From contig NZ_JANUFF010000002.1 in the NCBI RefSeq assembly GCF_024806495.1, positions 434,001 to 498,000 of the forward strand: a stretch of DNA of 64,000 bases, in the 5' to 3' direction. Shown in pieces: positions 9,300-16,662 of the stretch. Origin of the DNA: Chryseobacterium sp. JUb7 (GTDB lineage: Bacteria > Bacteroidota > Bacteroidia > Flavobacteriales > Weeksellaceae). The first letter of the stretch is position 1, and each line of letters begins with the position of its first letter. The notes under the pieces were generated by a model. The model searched no databases and was not told the origin of the DNA. It saw only the letters and a program-made list of their open reading frames with translations. The translations under genes were made by a program, and so were the position numbers.

Positions 9300-9366
9300 A
9301 TTACCTTGTGTTTGGATCGATTAAACATTATCGCTTAGTGTTAATATTATTTGGTGTTGTTTGGTA

Positions 9367-10221
9367 TTATTTTACTCCTTCTTTGATCGATCGGGAGAGA
9401 ATTTTTGTTTTTCTTAATAAAAAATCCGGCATTAAATCTGTCGGTAGATAAAGAGTACTTTCTCCTTTATTCTGAAGTTCTTCATTGATTCCGGGATTCC
9501 AGGAAAGCAGTTTTTCTTCATCTACTTTAAGTTCGTCAGCGATCACTTTTAAATTGAACCCCGCATTAATTTCGGTTTCAGACAAATCACCGTTGTTGAT
9601 TTTACTTCCTCCGTTAACAAAGAAAACGGTATTCATCCTTGAAGAATTATAGTTGCTTAAAACACTTTGTAATTCCCCTGTTGCATAACATGCATTCAGA
9701 TATTTTTTAACGTGATTAATGGTTTCTGCAGGAAGATATTTGTAAAAAACATGATACTGTGAAGATCCTGCTGTCTGCATCGCTTTAGCAACATTTCCTT
9801 CACCGCAGTTATAAGCGGCTACTACTGTGACCCAGTTATTGTACTTCTTGTAAAGATTGGCCAGAGACACAGCTGCCGTTTTGGTGCTTTTATATAAATC
9901 ATTACGATCCTGCTCTGATAAACCATATTGGTTGGCATGAGAAGTCATAAACTGCCAGACGCCTACTGCTCCGGCTCCTGAAGTGATATTCCTGTTGAAA
10001 TGCGATTCAATTAATGCTAAATTCCTGAGGTGTCTCGGCAATCCTCTTTCGGAGAGTGAATATTCAATAAACTCAACGATTTCTTTATTGGAATTAATGA
10101 TCGCTTTATATCTTTTCACACTATTTTCTGACGTATCCGATGCAGAAAGAAACTGCCCGCTTACCAGCTGAGAAGTCAGTATTATAAGTATGGGTAAGAT
10201 ATTTTTGAGATTTGGTTTCAT
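9367..10221 (-). CDS. Periplasmic lytic transglycosylase (SLT fold) with LysM-like tail, T6SS-linked
   Basis: A 284-residue protein with an N-terminal signal peptide (NILPILIILTSQLVSG). The central domain has the SLT/MltD-type motifs: ALIESHFN with the catalytic Glu, GAVGVWQFM, and AAYNCGEGNV. Such enzymes cleave the glycan strands of peptidoglycan. A C-terminal stretch (AGFNLKVIADELKVDEEKLL, then SWNPGI) looks like a LysM wall-binding unit. The gene sits between clpV and vgrG2 on the same strand. In other T6SS types, dedicated peptidoglycan hydrolases open the wall for the membrane complex, which is the likely role here. A general housekeeping MltD-like role cannot be excluded. Confidence 0.85.
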   Translation of the reverse strand: MKPNLKNILPILIILTSQLVSGQFLSASDTSENSVKRYKAIINSNKEIVEFIEYSLSERGLPRHLRNLALIESHFNRNITSGAGAVGVWQFMTSHANQYGLSEQDRNDLYKSTKTAAVSLANLYKKYNNWVTVVAAYNCGEGNVAKAMQTAGSSQYHVFYKYLPAETINHVKKYLNACYATGELQSVLSNYNSSRMNTVFFVNGGSKINNGDLSETEINAGFNLKVIADELKVDEEKLLSWNPGINEELQNKGESTLYLPTDLMPDFLLRKTKILSRSIKEGVK

Positions 10222-10262
10222 TGTTTTTTATTTTTTGAATAAGGCTAATTTGCTGATTAGTT

Positions 10263-12758
10263 TTATTCTACTTTCCAGTTCAGTTTTTCTTCCTCAGAAT
10301 TCCAGTCTACATGAATGGTCTGTCCGGATTTCACTTCCTCTCTTACGATCATTTTTGAAATCGGTCTTGCCAGCTGAGATCTGATCACTCCTGAAATCTG
10401 TCTGGCCCCATATTTACTGCTGAACCCGCCTAAAGCAAGATGCCTGACTGCTTCATCACTTATTTTAAGGCTCATTCCCAGTCGGGTCAATGAAGTATGA
10501 AGTGATTTCAGCTGAATATTAAAGATCCTTTCGGCAATAGATTCGGTGATTGGGGCAAAAGGAATAATCTCTGTGATTCTAGCTAAAAATTCCGGTCTGA
10601 ATCGTCCCGAATTTGACATAATCTGCATTAATGAAGAAGATTCCGGTATTTTTCCTTCTTCAAACTGCTTTACAATTTCTTCACTTCCTATATTGGACGT
10701 AAATAAAATTAAGGCATTGCTGAAATCTCCTTCTTTTCCAAGCTTATCATGCACTTTTCCTTCGTCCATGATCTGCAAAAACACATCAAAAACCGAATGA
10801 TGGGCTTTTTCTATCTCATCAAACAGCACCACTGTATAAGGCTGCTGTCTGATTTTATTGACCAGCATACCTCCTTCCTCGTATCCTACATATCCAGGAG
10901 GCGCACCGTATAAAAGTGCTGCTGAATGTTCTTCTTTAAATTCTGACATATCAAAACGCACCATTGCTTTTTCGTCATTGAAAAGCAATTCTGCCATCGA
11001 CTTTGCCAGCTCTGTTTTACCGGTTCCGGTAGGTCCCAAAAGGAAAAATGAACCAATAGGCTGCCCGGGCTTATTCAGTCCGCTTCGATTTTCAACAATG
11101 GCATCAGAAAGGATTTTTAATGCATGATCCTGTCCCACGACTCTGTTCATCAGAAGCCCTTCCATATTCAGTAATTTTTCTTTTTCCTGAGCCTGAATTT
11201 TTCCGATCGGGATATTGGTCTTTGCCGCCATTACTGCTGCCAGTTCCAGACGGTCTACTTTTTCTCTTTTTACTGCTGCGTGCTGTAAAAGCTCTGTGTA
11301 TGTTTCTTCAATAATTTTCTGAATAGCATCAACAGGCATAGAATTATCAATTTGCGGCTGTTCGCTCAGAGAGCCCCACAAAATAGGACTGATTTTATCC
11401 CTTAACAAATTATAAGTCCAGATCAATTCGTCGGCTTTATCTTTTTCGTCAAAAAATTCTTCCTGCAGAATTTCATCATATCTGCTTTTCCAGCTCTCCA
11501 GTTCTTTTTCCGAAAGCTCGTCAAGCATTTTTATCGCTGCCATTGTTCTGTCCAGCAAATCGATTGCTGCATCCGGAAGTTTTTTACCTTTTGCATATCT
11601 TTTTGCTAAACGTACACATTCAGGGAGAGCCTTTTTCTCGACTTCGATGCCGTGGTGCTTTTTATAACCTTCCAGTAGAACATCGATCATTTTGACACAT
11701 GTTTTCTCATCAGGTTCATTTACCGTCAGGACTTCAAAGCGTCTGTTGAAAGCCTGTTCCGGCTCTATAATTTTTCTGTATTCTTCCTGGGTTGTAGCAC
11801 CGATTACCGTAATTTCTCCTCTTGCCAATTCAGGTTTCAGAAGATTGGCAACATTTCCAATGCTTCCTTTCGGGTCTAAAAGGGTATGAATTTCATCAAT
11901 GAAGAGAATGGCTTTCTCTATTTTTTTACATTCATTAATTACTTTTTTAAGACGGTCTTCAATTTCGCCTTTGTAAGAAGTTCCTGCCAGCAAAGCGCCT
12001 GTATCCAGTTCTAACAGGGTTCCGTTTTTCAACATTTCAGGAACATTTCCTTTTATAATTTCTGTAGCGAACCCTTCTACCAGAGCAGTTTTTCCAACTC
12101 CGGGCTCACCGATGATAATGACATTCGGTTTACTCCTTCTGCAAAGGATTTCAACAAGCATTCTCAATTCTTTATCTCTTCCGATAATATTCTCGAGTTC
12201 ACCTTTTCTGGCCTGTGCCGTTCTGTCAGTACAATAACTTTTAATAGAAGGAAAAGAAGTATCCGAATAATCTGAACCATTTGAAAAAATGGAAGAAAAT
12301 TCTCCGTTGTCCGAAGTTTCGTAAGGAGTATCTTTTCTGTATAAATTAAAAATTTCGTGTTCTCTGAGAGGCAATGACTTTAACTGTTGCAGTGTAAAAG
12401 CTACCTGAGGCTTTACAATAGCCGTTAAAATACAGATCGGAGTAATTTCGTCCAAACCCAGTTTTAAACGGATGTCATCAGCTTCTTCAACGATATTGTC
12501 AACAAATTCATCTTCTCCCACTTCATTCGGAAGATGGGTTGTTTTCGGATAATCCTCTATGCGAACGTCTGCCCATTCATAGAAATATCCGGGATCTTTA
12601 TCAATACTTTTTAAAAATTCGTTAAGCCCGATATCTTTATGCATCAAAGCCTGCAGAATATGCGGACCGCCATAGGTTGCATTATAATTTTCTCTGGCAA
12701 TTGACTGTGAGATATGAAAAAGTTGCTTTACTGTTTCGTTGGTTACTAGTACTCCCAT
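10263..12758 (-). CDS. tssH: T6SS sheath-disassembly ATPase ClpV (TssH)
   Basis: An 831-residue Clp/HSP100 protein with two AAA+ modules. Walker A1 is GEPGVGKT near residue 217 with Walker B ILFIDEIHTLL. Walker A2 is GPTGTGKT near residue 574 with VVLFDEIEKAH. An N-terminal Clp-N-like domain precedes them. The middle domain is short, and the C-terminus has the arginine-rich KYGARQISGVIR segment. ClpV recycles contracted sheath subunits. Its place among hcp, vgrG and tssR genes separates it from housekeeping ClpB or ClpC. The sheath genes tssB/tssC are not in this window. Confidence 0.93.
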   Translation of the reverse strand: MGVLVTNETVKQLFHISQSIARENYNATYGGPHILQALMHKDIGLNEFLKSIDKDPGYFYEWADVRIEDYPKTTHLPNEVGEDEFVDNIVEEADDIRLKLGLDEITPICILTAIVKPQVAFTLQQLKSLPLREHEIFNLYRKDTPYETSDNGEFSSIFSNGSDYSDTSFPSIKSYCTDRTAQARKGELENIIGRDKELRMLVEILCRRSKPNVIIIGEPGVGKTALVEGFATEIIKGNVPEMLKNGTLLELDTGALLAGTSYKGEIEDRLKKVINECKKIEKAILFIDEIHTLLDPKGSIGNVANLLKPELARGEITVIGATTQEEYRKIIEPEQAFNRRFEVLTVNEPDEKTCVKMIDVLLEGYKKHHGIEVEKKALPECVRLAKRYAKGKKLPDAAIDLLDRTMAAIKMLDELSEKELESWKSRYDEILQEEFFDEKDKADELIWTYNLLRDKISPILWGSLSEQPQIDNSMPVDAIQKIIEETYTELLQHAAVKREKVDRLELAAVMAAKTNIPIGKIQAQEKEKLLNMEGLLMNRVVGQDHALKILSDAIVENRSGLNKPGQPIGSFFLLGPTGTGKTELAKSMAELLFNDEKAMVRFDMSEFKEEHSAALLYGAPPGYVGYEEGGMLVNKIRQQPYTVVLFDEIEKAHHSVFDVFLQIMDEGKVHDKLGKEGDFSNALILFTSNIGSEEIVKQFEEGKIPESSSLMQIMSNSGRFRPEFLARITEIIPFAPITESIAERIFNIQLKSLHTSLTRLGMSLKISDEAVRHLALGGFSSKYGARQISGVIRSQLARPISKMIVREEVKSGQTIHVDWNSEEEKLNWKVE

Positions 12759-12983
12759 TTTACAATTTTTCTCAAATTAATACTATATCTGATGTGGTGT
12801 GATTTTTATTCTGATTTGGTTTTCATTAATTTTCAACAACAATTAAACCATAATCATTAAAAATTTTAATTCTTTACTAAGATATTAGTTTTTTTTATAA
12901 TGTAAAAATAGGTCTTGAGAATGTGACATATTCATACTATTTCATGCATAGCAAATTAAAAAACAGATATATTTTCTAATGGT

Positions 12984-13014
12984 AAAAAAAGACCGTCTTG
13001 GATGGACAGTCTTT
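12984..13014 (-). terminator. Terminator of hcp2
   Basis: Stem AAAGACCGTC / GACAGTCTTT (12988-12997 with 13005-13014, one mismatch, 7-nt loop) followed on the minus strand by a T-run, 33 bases after the hcp2 stop. The region from 12759 to 12983 upstream of clpV is AT-rich with no other support. Confidence 0.8.
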
Positions 13015-13046
13015 CTTTATCTTTATGAATGTTAGTTAAACCCTGA

Positions 13047-13451
13047 TTATGCTCCAGGCCATAAACCTGCGTATTCTGAATTACCATAGTTGATGGTTTC
13101 AGCACTTACGATGAAGCTGATCAGCATGCTGTTTTCATCTACGGCGTCGAAGTCTACTTCGTGTTGGATAACATACCCGTTATTCCAGTTTAAAGTAATC
13201 AGAGTACCTTCTTCGTGTGATTTGTTGAACGTGATTTCACCTGTTGTAGGCTTATACTTTCCGTTCAATAAGCTTTCTAAAATATCTGATTTTTCAGTAG
13301 CTTCTACTGTAACTTTGATTAGTGCGTTGGAAGGATCTGATGCTACTCTACCTGATACGTCTGTAGATCTTGATACGCTGTAGTTAAGCTTTAATAGTTT
13401 TTGACCTTCGCCTCCGTTGAATTTTAAAATTCCTCTAGAATTTGCTGCCAT
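13047..13451 (-). CDS. tssD: T6SS tube protein Hcp (TssD), second copy
   Basis: A 134-residue Hcp, a near duplicate of the copy at 3848-4264. The DNA is almost identical through the coding start, most of the gene, and the first 40 or so bases of the leader, while the last residues differ (SEYAGLWPGA). It has the same TATCTTTG box and the same paired repeats upstream, and its own terminator. Near identity of body and leader with a divergent tail points to a recent duplication or to gene conversion between copies. Two Hcp proteins with different ends could form mixed or alternative tubes. Confidence 0.95.
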   Translation of the reverse strand: MAANSRGILKFNGGEGQKLLKLNYSVSRSTDVSGRVASDPSNALIKVTVEATEKSDILESLLNGKYKPTTGEITFNKSHEEGTLITLNWNNGYVIQHEVDFDAVDENSMLISFIVSAETINYGNSEYAGLWPGA

Positions 13452-13502
13452 GATTGTAAATTTTAATCGTTAATAATATTTTGTGATTCAGTGATTGTGA
13501 AA

Positions 13503-13596
13503 CAAAGATAAAACGGTTAAAATTTTTCTGAAAGTAATTTAGTTTAAATCTTAAATTTTGTCGTAGTTCTACGATTTGATGTCGTAATTCTACGAC
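13503..13596 (-). promoter_or_regulatory. hcp2 promoter with paired 21-bp-spaced upstream repeats
   Basis: The -7 box TATCTTTG occupies 13503-13510 on the minus strand. The repeats TCGTAGTTCTACGA (13561-13574) and GTCGTAATTCTACGAC (13581-13596) have their TCGTA starts 21 bp apart and begin 51 bases from the box. Both are longer palindromes than their hcp1 counterparts. The distance from the hcp start codon (about 110 bases) equals that at hcp1 although the sequence in between has diverged, so the spacing looks selected. Confidence 0.72.
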
Positions 13597-13638
13597 TTTT
13601 GACTTAAACTACCTGACCAAACCTTTTGTTATAAAGGC

Positions 13639-14604
13639 TTAGGAAAGATGTTTAATAATTATTTTAGTTTTATTTTCTACACTGTAGCGGGAAATAAAAT
13701 AATCGATTTCCACTTTATTAATTACAGAATTCTCAGTATAAAGCGAATAATTGCCCGAATAGCTGATGTCTTTTTCCAGAGAATTTAAGCCTTGAAAAAG
13801 TACAATTTCATCCGAATACTGATCGTTTGAAACAGTTTGCTGAATATGAACAGAAAGATTCTCTTCACCAATTGTCTGATAAAAAAAAGATTTTCCGTTA
13901 ATAAATTTATTTCTTATTGCCGCAAAATAAGCTTTAATAAAGCTGTCTTCTTTCATTCTCCGATCGAAAAGTTCTTTATCACGAACAATAAATTCGAACT
14001 CCTCAATATAAATGCCGGCATATTTATCAGGAAATAGATCGAAAAGTTTTTCTTTTTTATCATTAAAATCATTGAGAATCTCATCCAATACTTCAATTTT
14101 CATCACTTCTCCCTGCAGGTTGGTATAGATCAGCATAGGATAAATAAAATTCATACATTCTCTTGCCAGATCAGCCATTTTGCTGCCATCCATATTGAAA
14201 AAATTAGTTTTAGACAGTTCAAAAATATGATGATCACCGTCTTTTCCGATCCATTTTATATGAGCAGTATACGTAATAAAATTGCGTCCGATATTTTCAC
14301 CTTCTCTTTCTGCGGATTCTATAATTTCCACGAAATACTTCATATCAAGATTTTCAGGATTAAAAACCAGTGCAGGATTTAACTTAAGTGCTTTAAAAGG
14401 AGCGTCATTTCTGTTATTATATTCATTAATCTCCTTAATTCCGGGAATCAGCAGTTTTTTTCGCGGCACCAGCCTGTCATGAATATAATCTTCTCTTGCA
14501 CAACGCTGGTTGTGGTATTCTTTAAGATATTTAGGATTTTCAAGTTGTATTTCTTCAGATATACTTTCCAGTGTTTCTCCGGAAAGGATAAAATGAACAA
14601 TCAT
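13639..14604 (-). CDS. LysM-like domain protein of the T6SS locus, function unknown
   Basis: A 321-residue protein. Residues 1-55 resemble a LysM-type fold (VHFILSGETLESISEEI, then RKKLLIPGI), the kind used in phage and T6SS baseplate or wall contacts. The remainder is soluble, with an FNMDGSKMADL segment and a charged C-terminal half that resembles the 265-residue protein at 598-1395. There is no signal peptide, so it should act in the cytoplasm or be loaded as cargo. It is upstream of hcp2 and downstream of the putative immunity genes. It may be an adaptor or a spike-assembly protein. I do not recognise a named family beyond the LysM-like head. Confidence 0.65.
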   Translation of the reverse strand: MIVHFILSGETLESISEEIQLENPKYLKEYHNQRCAREDYIHDRLVPRKKLLIPGIKEINEYNNRNDAPFKALKLNPALVFNPENLDMKYFVEIIESAEREGENIGRNFITYTAHIKWIGKDGDHHIFELSKTNFFNMDGSKMADLARECMNFIYPMLIYTNLQGEVMKIEVLDEILNDFNDKKEKLFDLFPDKYAGIYIEEFEFIVRDKELFDRRMKEDSFIKAYFAAIRNKFINGKSFFYQTIGEENLSVHIQQTVSNDQYSDEIVLFQGLNSLEKDISYSGNYSLYTENSVINKVEIDYFISRYSVENKTKIIIKHLS

Positions 14605-14708
14605 ATCATATTTTTTTTGGCGGAACCCAATTTAGTTTAAAATATTTATTTTACAAATTATTCTGCATTATTATTTTAATTAAATCAGATATTTAAATTT
14701 ATTTAAGC

Positions 14709-14741
14709 AAACAGGCAACGAAAATAATCCGCTGCCTGTTT
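14709..14741 (-). terminator. Probable terminator after the 14760-15251 lipoprotein gene
   Basis: Perfect 9-bp stem AAACAGGCA / TGCCTGTTT (14709-14717 with 14733-14741), 18 bases past the stop. The T-run on the minus strand is weak, so termination may be incomplete and could allow read-through to the LysM-like gene. Confidence 0.55.
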
Positions 14742-14759
14742 ATTATTTGATTTCTGAAA

Positions 14760-15251
14760 TCATCTTACAAAGTTCAGATATTTATCTGCACACTGACCAA
14801 AATGATCAAACTGATTCATTGAATTTCCATAATTCTGTATCGTAAGCGTGTCACCTTTCAGGATCCCACCCATAGCACCTATGGAAAGATTAAATTCGTT
14901 TTCTTTATCCGTTTTTAAAATATCTGCTCTTCCTGAAGCAAATACCTTCTTTTTATCAAAAATTTTGTAACCTATTTTATTCCCTTTATTTTCAAGCATA
15001 ATGGAAAATCTTCCGTCTTCACAGGTCTTAGCTGTAAATTTCCCTTCGATCATTGTCATTTCACCGGCAGTAAGAGAATCAGATTTTTTTTCAGTCTGTA
15101 CAACTTTGGGAGTCTGAGGCTTTATAGCACTTGCTTTTTGTGCTGAAACAGAATCGTTGTCTACATGGGATATCATTTTTTCAGTCTCTTTGCAGGAATA
15201 AAATAACAGACAGGCAAGGAGACCTAAACTAATAATTTTTTTTTCAATCAT
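14760..15251 (-). CDS. Small lipoprotein, candidate immunity protein
   Basis: A 163-residue lipoprotein (lipobox LLACLLFYSCKE, Cys about residue 20). A Ser/Lys/Pro-rich linker (about 30-65) leads to a compact beta-rich domain (MTMIEGKFTAKTCEDGRFSI, then DTLTIQNYGN). A Cys near the end (FGQCADKYLNF) could pair with the Cys in TCEDG. It belongs to a run of three small exported proteins placed directly after the GH19/M23 effector gene. A terminator at 15331-15366 separates it from the other two, so it probably has its own promoter. Protection against a wall hydrolase is inferred from location and export signal; I do not recognise the family. Confidence 0.6.
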   Translation of the reverse strand: MIEKKIISLGLLACLLFYSCKETEKMISHVDNDSVSAQKASAIKPQTPKVVQTEKKSDSLTAGEMTMIEGKFTAKTCEDGRFSIMLENKGNKIGYKIFDKKKVFASGRADILKTDKENEFNLSIGAMGGILKGDTLTIQNYGNSMNQFDHFGQCADKYLNFVR

Positions 15252-15330
15252 AAATTTAACATTTGTTAACGTTCCTGAAGCAATTGTAGTGCCAAAACTC
15301 TCTATAAAAAGTAATCTTAATCTTCTGATA

Positions 15331-15366
15331 AAAAACAGGTTATAGAATATTCTACAACCTGTTTTT
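15331..15366 (-). terminator. Terminator after the 15386-15997 lipoprotein gene
   Basis: Almost perfect palindrome with arms AAAAACAGGTTATAGAAT and its complement, one mismatched pair, ending in a T-run on the minus strand and an A-run on the other. It separates the 14760 gene from the two upstream small genes. Confidence 0.8.
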
Positions 15367-15385
15367 TATTTTAATTGAAATTATT

Positions 15386-15997
15386 TTATGGGCATTTATA
15401 TAAAGTGACCGGATTTTTTCCCGCATTTTCTTTAATCATGATGAAATTATCTTTAAAATCAAATTTCTGATTTTTGTTGTTATATAAGCCAAACCACTCC
15501 AATTTAAGATTATTTTGGCTGGAAGATAATTTTCCTATTGGCTTATCTTTCGAAATTTCTGCATCATTGACATTCGGTTTGTCTTTATAAAATCTTTTTT
15601 GCGAATCGGTATTTTTAAAATAAATTAAAAAATCAGGACTGTCGGGTGATTTTTTGACGGTAACATTGATATAAATCGCATTATCAGAATACAGCGTCAT
15701 AAATCCGTCACTTTTATCAATGGACAATTCTGTAAGTCCGTTTTCGCAGTTTACGGCCCAGCTCCCTTTTAGATCTACAACAGAAACCTCATCTTTATCC
15801 GTATTTGGTTTGGATTCAGGCACAGGAGCTGTTTCTTTCTGATCGATTGATATACTTGCATTGACTGTTGAAAATTTTGTTTTTTCAGCATATTCATTTT
15901 TTGCAGTTGCCCGATTCTTTGTACAGCCTGTCAGCATAAAAGCCAACAGGAGGAAAGAATAAAAGCAAAAGTTTTTTATGATCTTTATATTACTCAT
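15386..15997 (-). CDS. Small lipoprotein, candidate immunity protein
   Basis: The likely start is the ATG at 15995-15997, giving 203 residues. An in-frame ATG 120 bases further up would overlap the preceding gene and add a stretch unlike a signal peptide. The chosen start gives a good lipoprotein signal (LLLAFMLTGCTKN, Cys about 25). The mature protein has a Pro/Lys-rich linker and a beta-rich C-terminal domain (LKGSWAVNCENGLTELSIDK, then TLYKCP at the end) with two Cys that may pair. The overall plan (lipobox, linker, small beta domain with two Cys) matches the gene at 14760-15251, so the two may be distant relatives. It is probably an immunity protein for the neighbouring wall hydrolase; this is inferred. 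Confidence 0.6.
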   Translation of the reverse strand: MSNIKIIKNFCFYSFLLLAFMLTGCTKNRATAKNEYAEKTKFSTVNASISIDQKETAPVPESKPNTDKDEVSVVDLKGSWAVNCENGLTELSIDKSDGFMTLYSDNAIYINVTVKKSPDSPDFLIYFKNTDSQKRFYKDKPNVNDAEISKDKPIGKLSSSQNNLKLEWFGLYNNKNQKFDFKDNFIMIKENAGKNPVTLYKCP

Positions 15998-16013
15998 ATT
16001 CAATCTGTTTTTA

Positions 16014-16622
16014 TTATTTAATCTTCTTTTCAAGATAAAGATACTGATTATCGGATTTAAGATCTTCAGAAACACTGGAATATCCAGCGATTTTTTCTTT
16101 ATTAAATTTAAAAACAAGCGTTTTATTTTCTAAAGAAATACTGATAAAATCTTTAATATCTGTAGTTTCAGAATTACTCCTGGGTTCATTAATATAAAAT
16201 TGATCAGCCAGATTTTCATTTTTTAGTACAACGGCATAATACCATGCTGTTCCTATATCTGCCTGACCTTCAATAATGATAATTTCCAATGCTTTATCTT
16301 TTTTGGACTGATAAGAATACACTGAAAAACCAGGTCCTTCAAAATCTGAAAAATCGATATGGGTCAGCTTCTTATTCTTCTTATGGATATCAAATCCGCC
16401 ATCTTTTGTGCCCATCAATTTGGTTGTATGATGCGCAAAAGAGTTTTTGGCTTTGTTAAACGTAAAGGCACTGATCAGATCAAAAGAAATTTCCTTTGAC
16501 TTACTTCCATACGAAATGTCACCAGAGACTTCGGAAGACTCTCCTTCTAGGAACTGGCCGTTATACGGGCAGATCCAAAAGAATAATCCGAAAAGAAAAA
16601 ATATCTTTAAAAATCTGTGCAT
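16014..16622 (-). CDS. Exported protein of unknown function, candidate immunity protein
   Basis: A 202-residue protein with a signal peptide (FLKIFFLFGLFFWICPYNGQ), probably released into the periplasm rather than lipidated because no clear lipobox Cys follows. The mature part is beta-rich with alternating charged and aromatic residues. It begins 40 bases after the GH19/M23 effector stop and ends 16 bases before the next lipoprotein gene, so the effector and two small exported proteins form one transcription unit. This position makes it the best single candidate for the effector's cognate immunity protein. I do not recognise the family. Confidence 0.6.
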   Translation of the reverse strand: MHRFLKIFFLFGLFFWICPYNGQFLEGESSEVSGDISYGSKSKEISFDLISAFTFNKAKNSFAHHTTKLMGTKDGGFDIHKKNKKLTHIDFSDFEGPGFSVYSYQSKKDKALEIIIIEGQADIGTAWYYAVVLKNENLADQFYINEPRSNSETTDIKDFISISLENKTLVFKFNKEKIAGYSSVSEDLKSDNQYLYLEKKIK

Positions 16623-16662
16623 TGCGTTAGTTATTATCCGTTATATCAGTTTATTAAAAAAA

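Noticed and set aside
15998..16117. Upstream in-frame start for the 15386-15997 lipoprotein
   Set aside because: It would overlap the previous gene and prepend 40 residues before a perfect lipoprotein signal.
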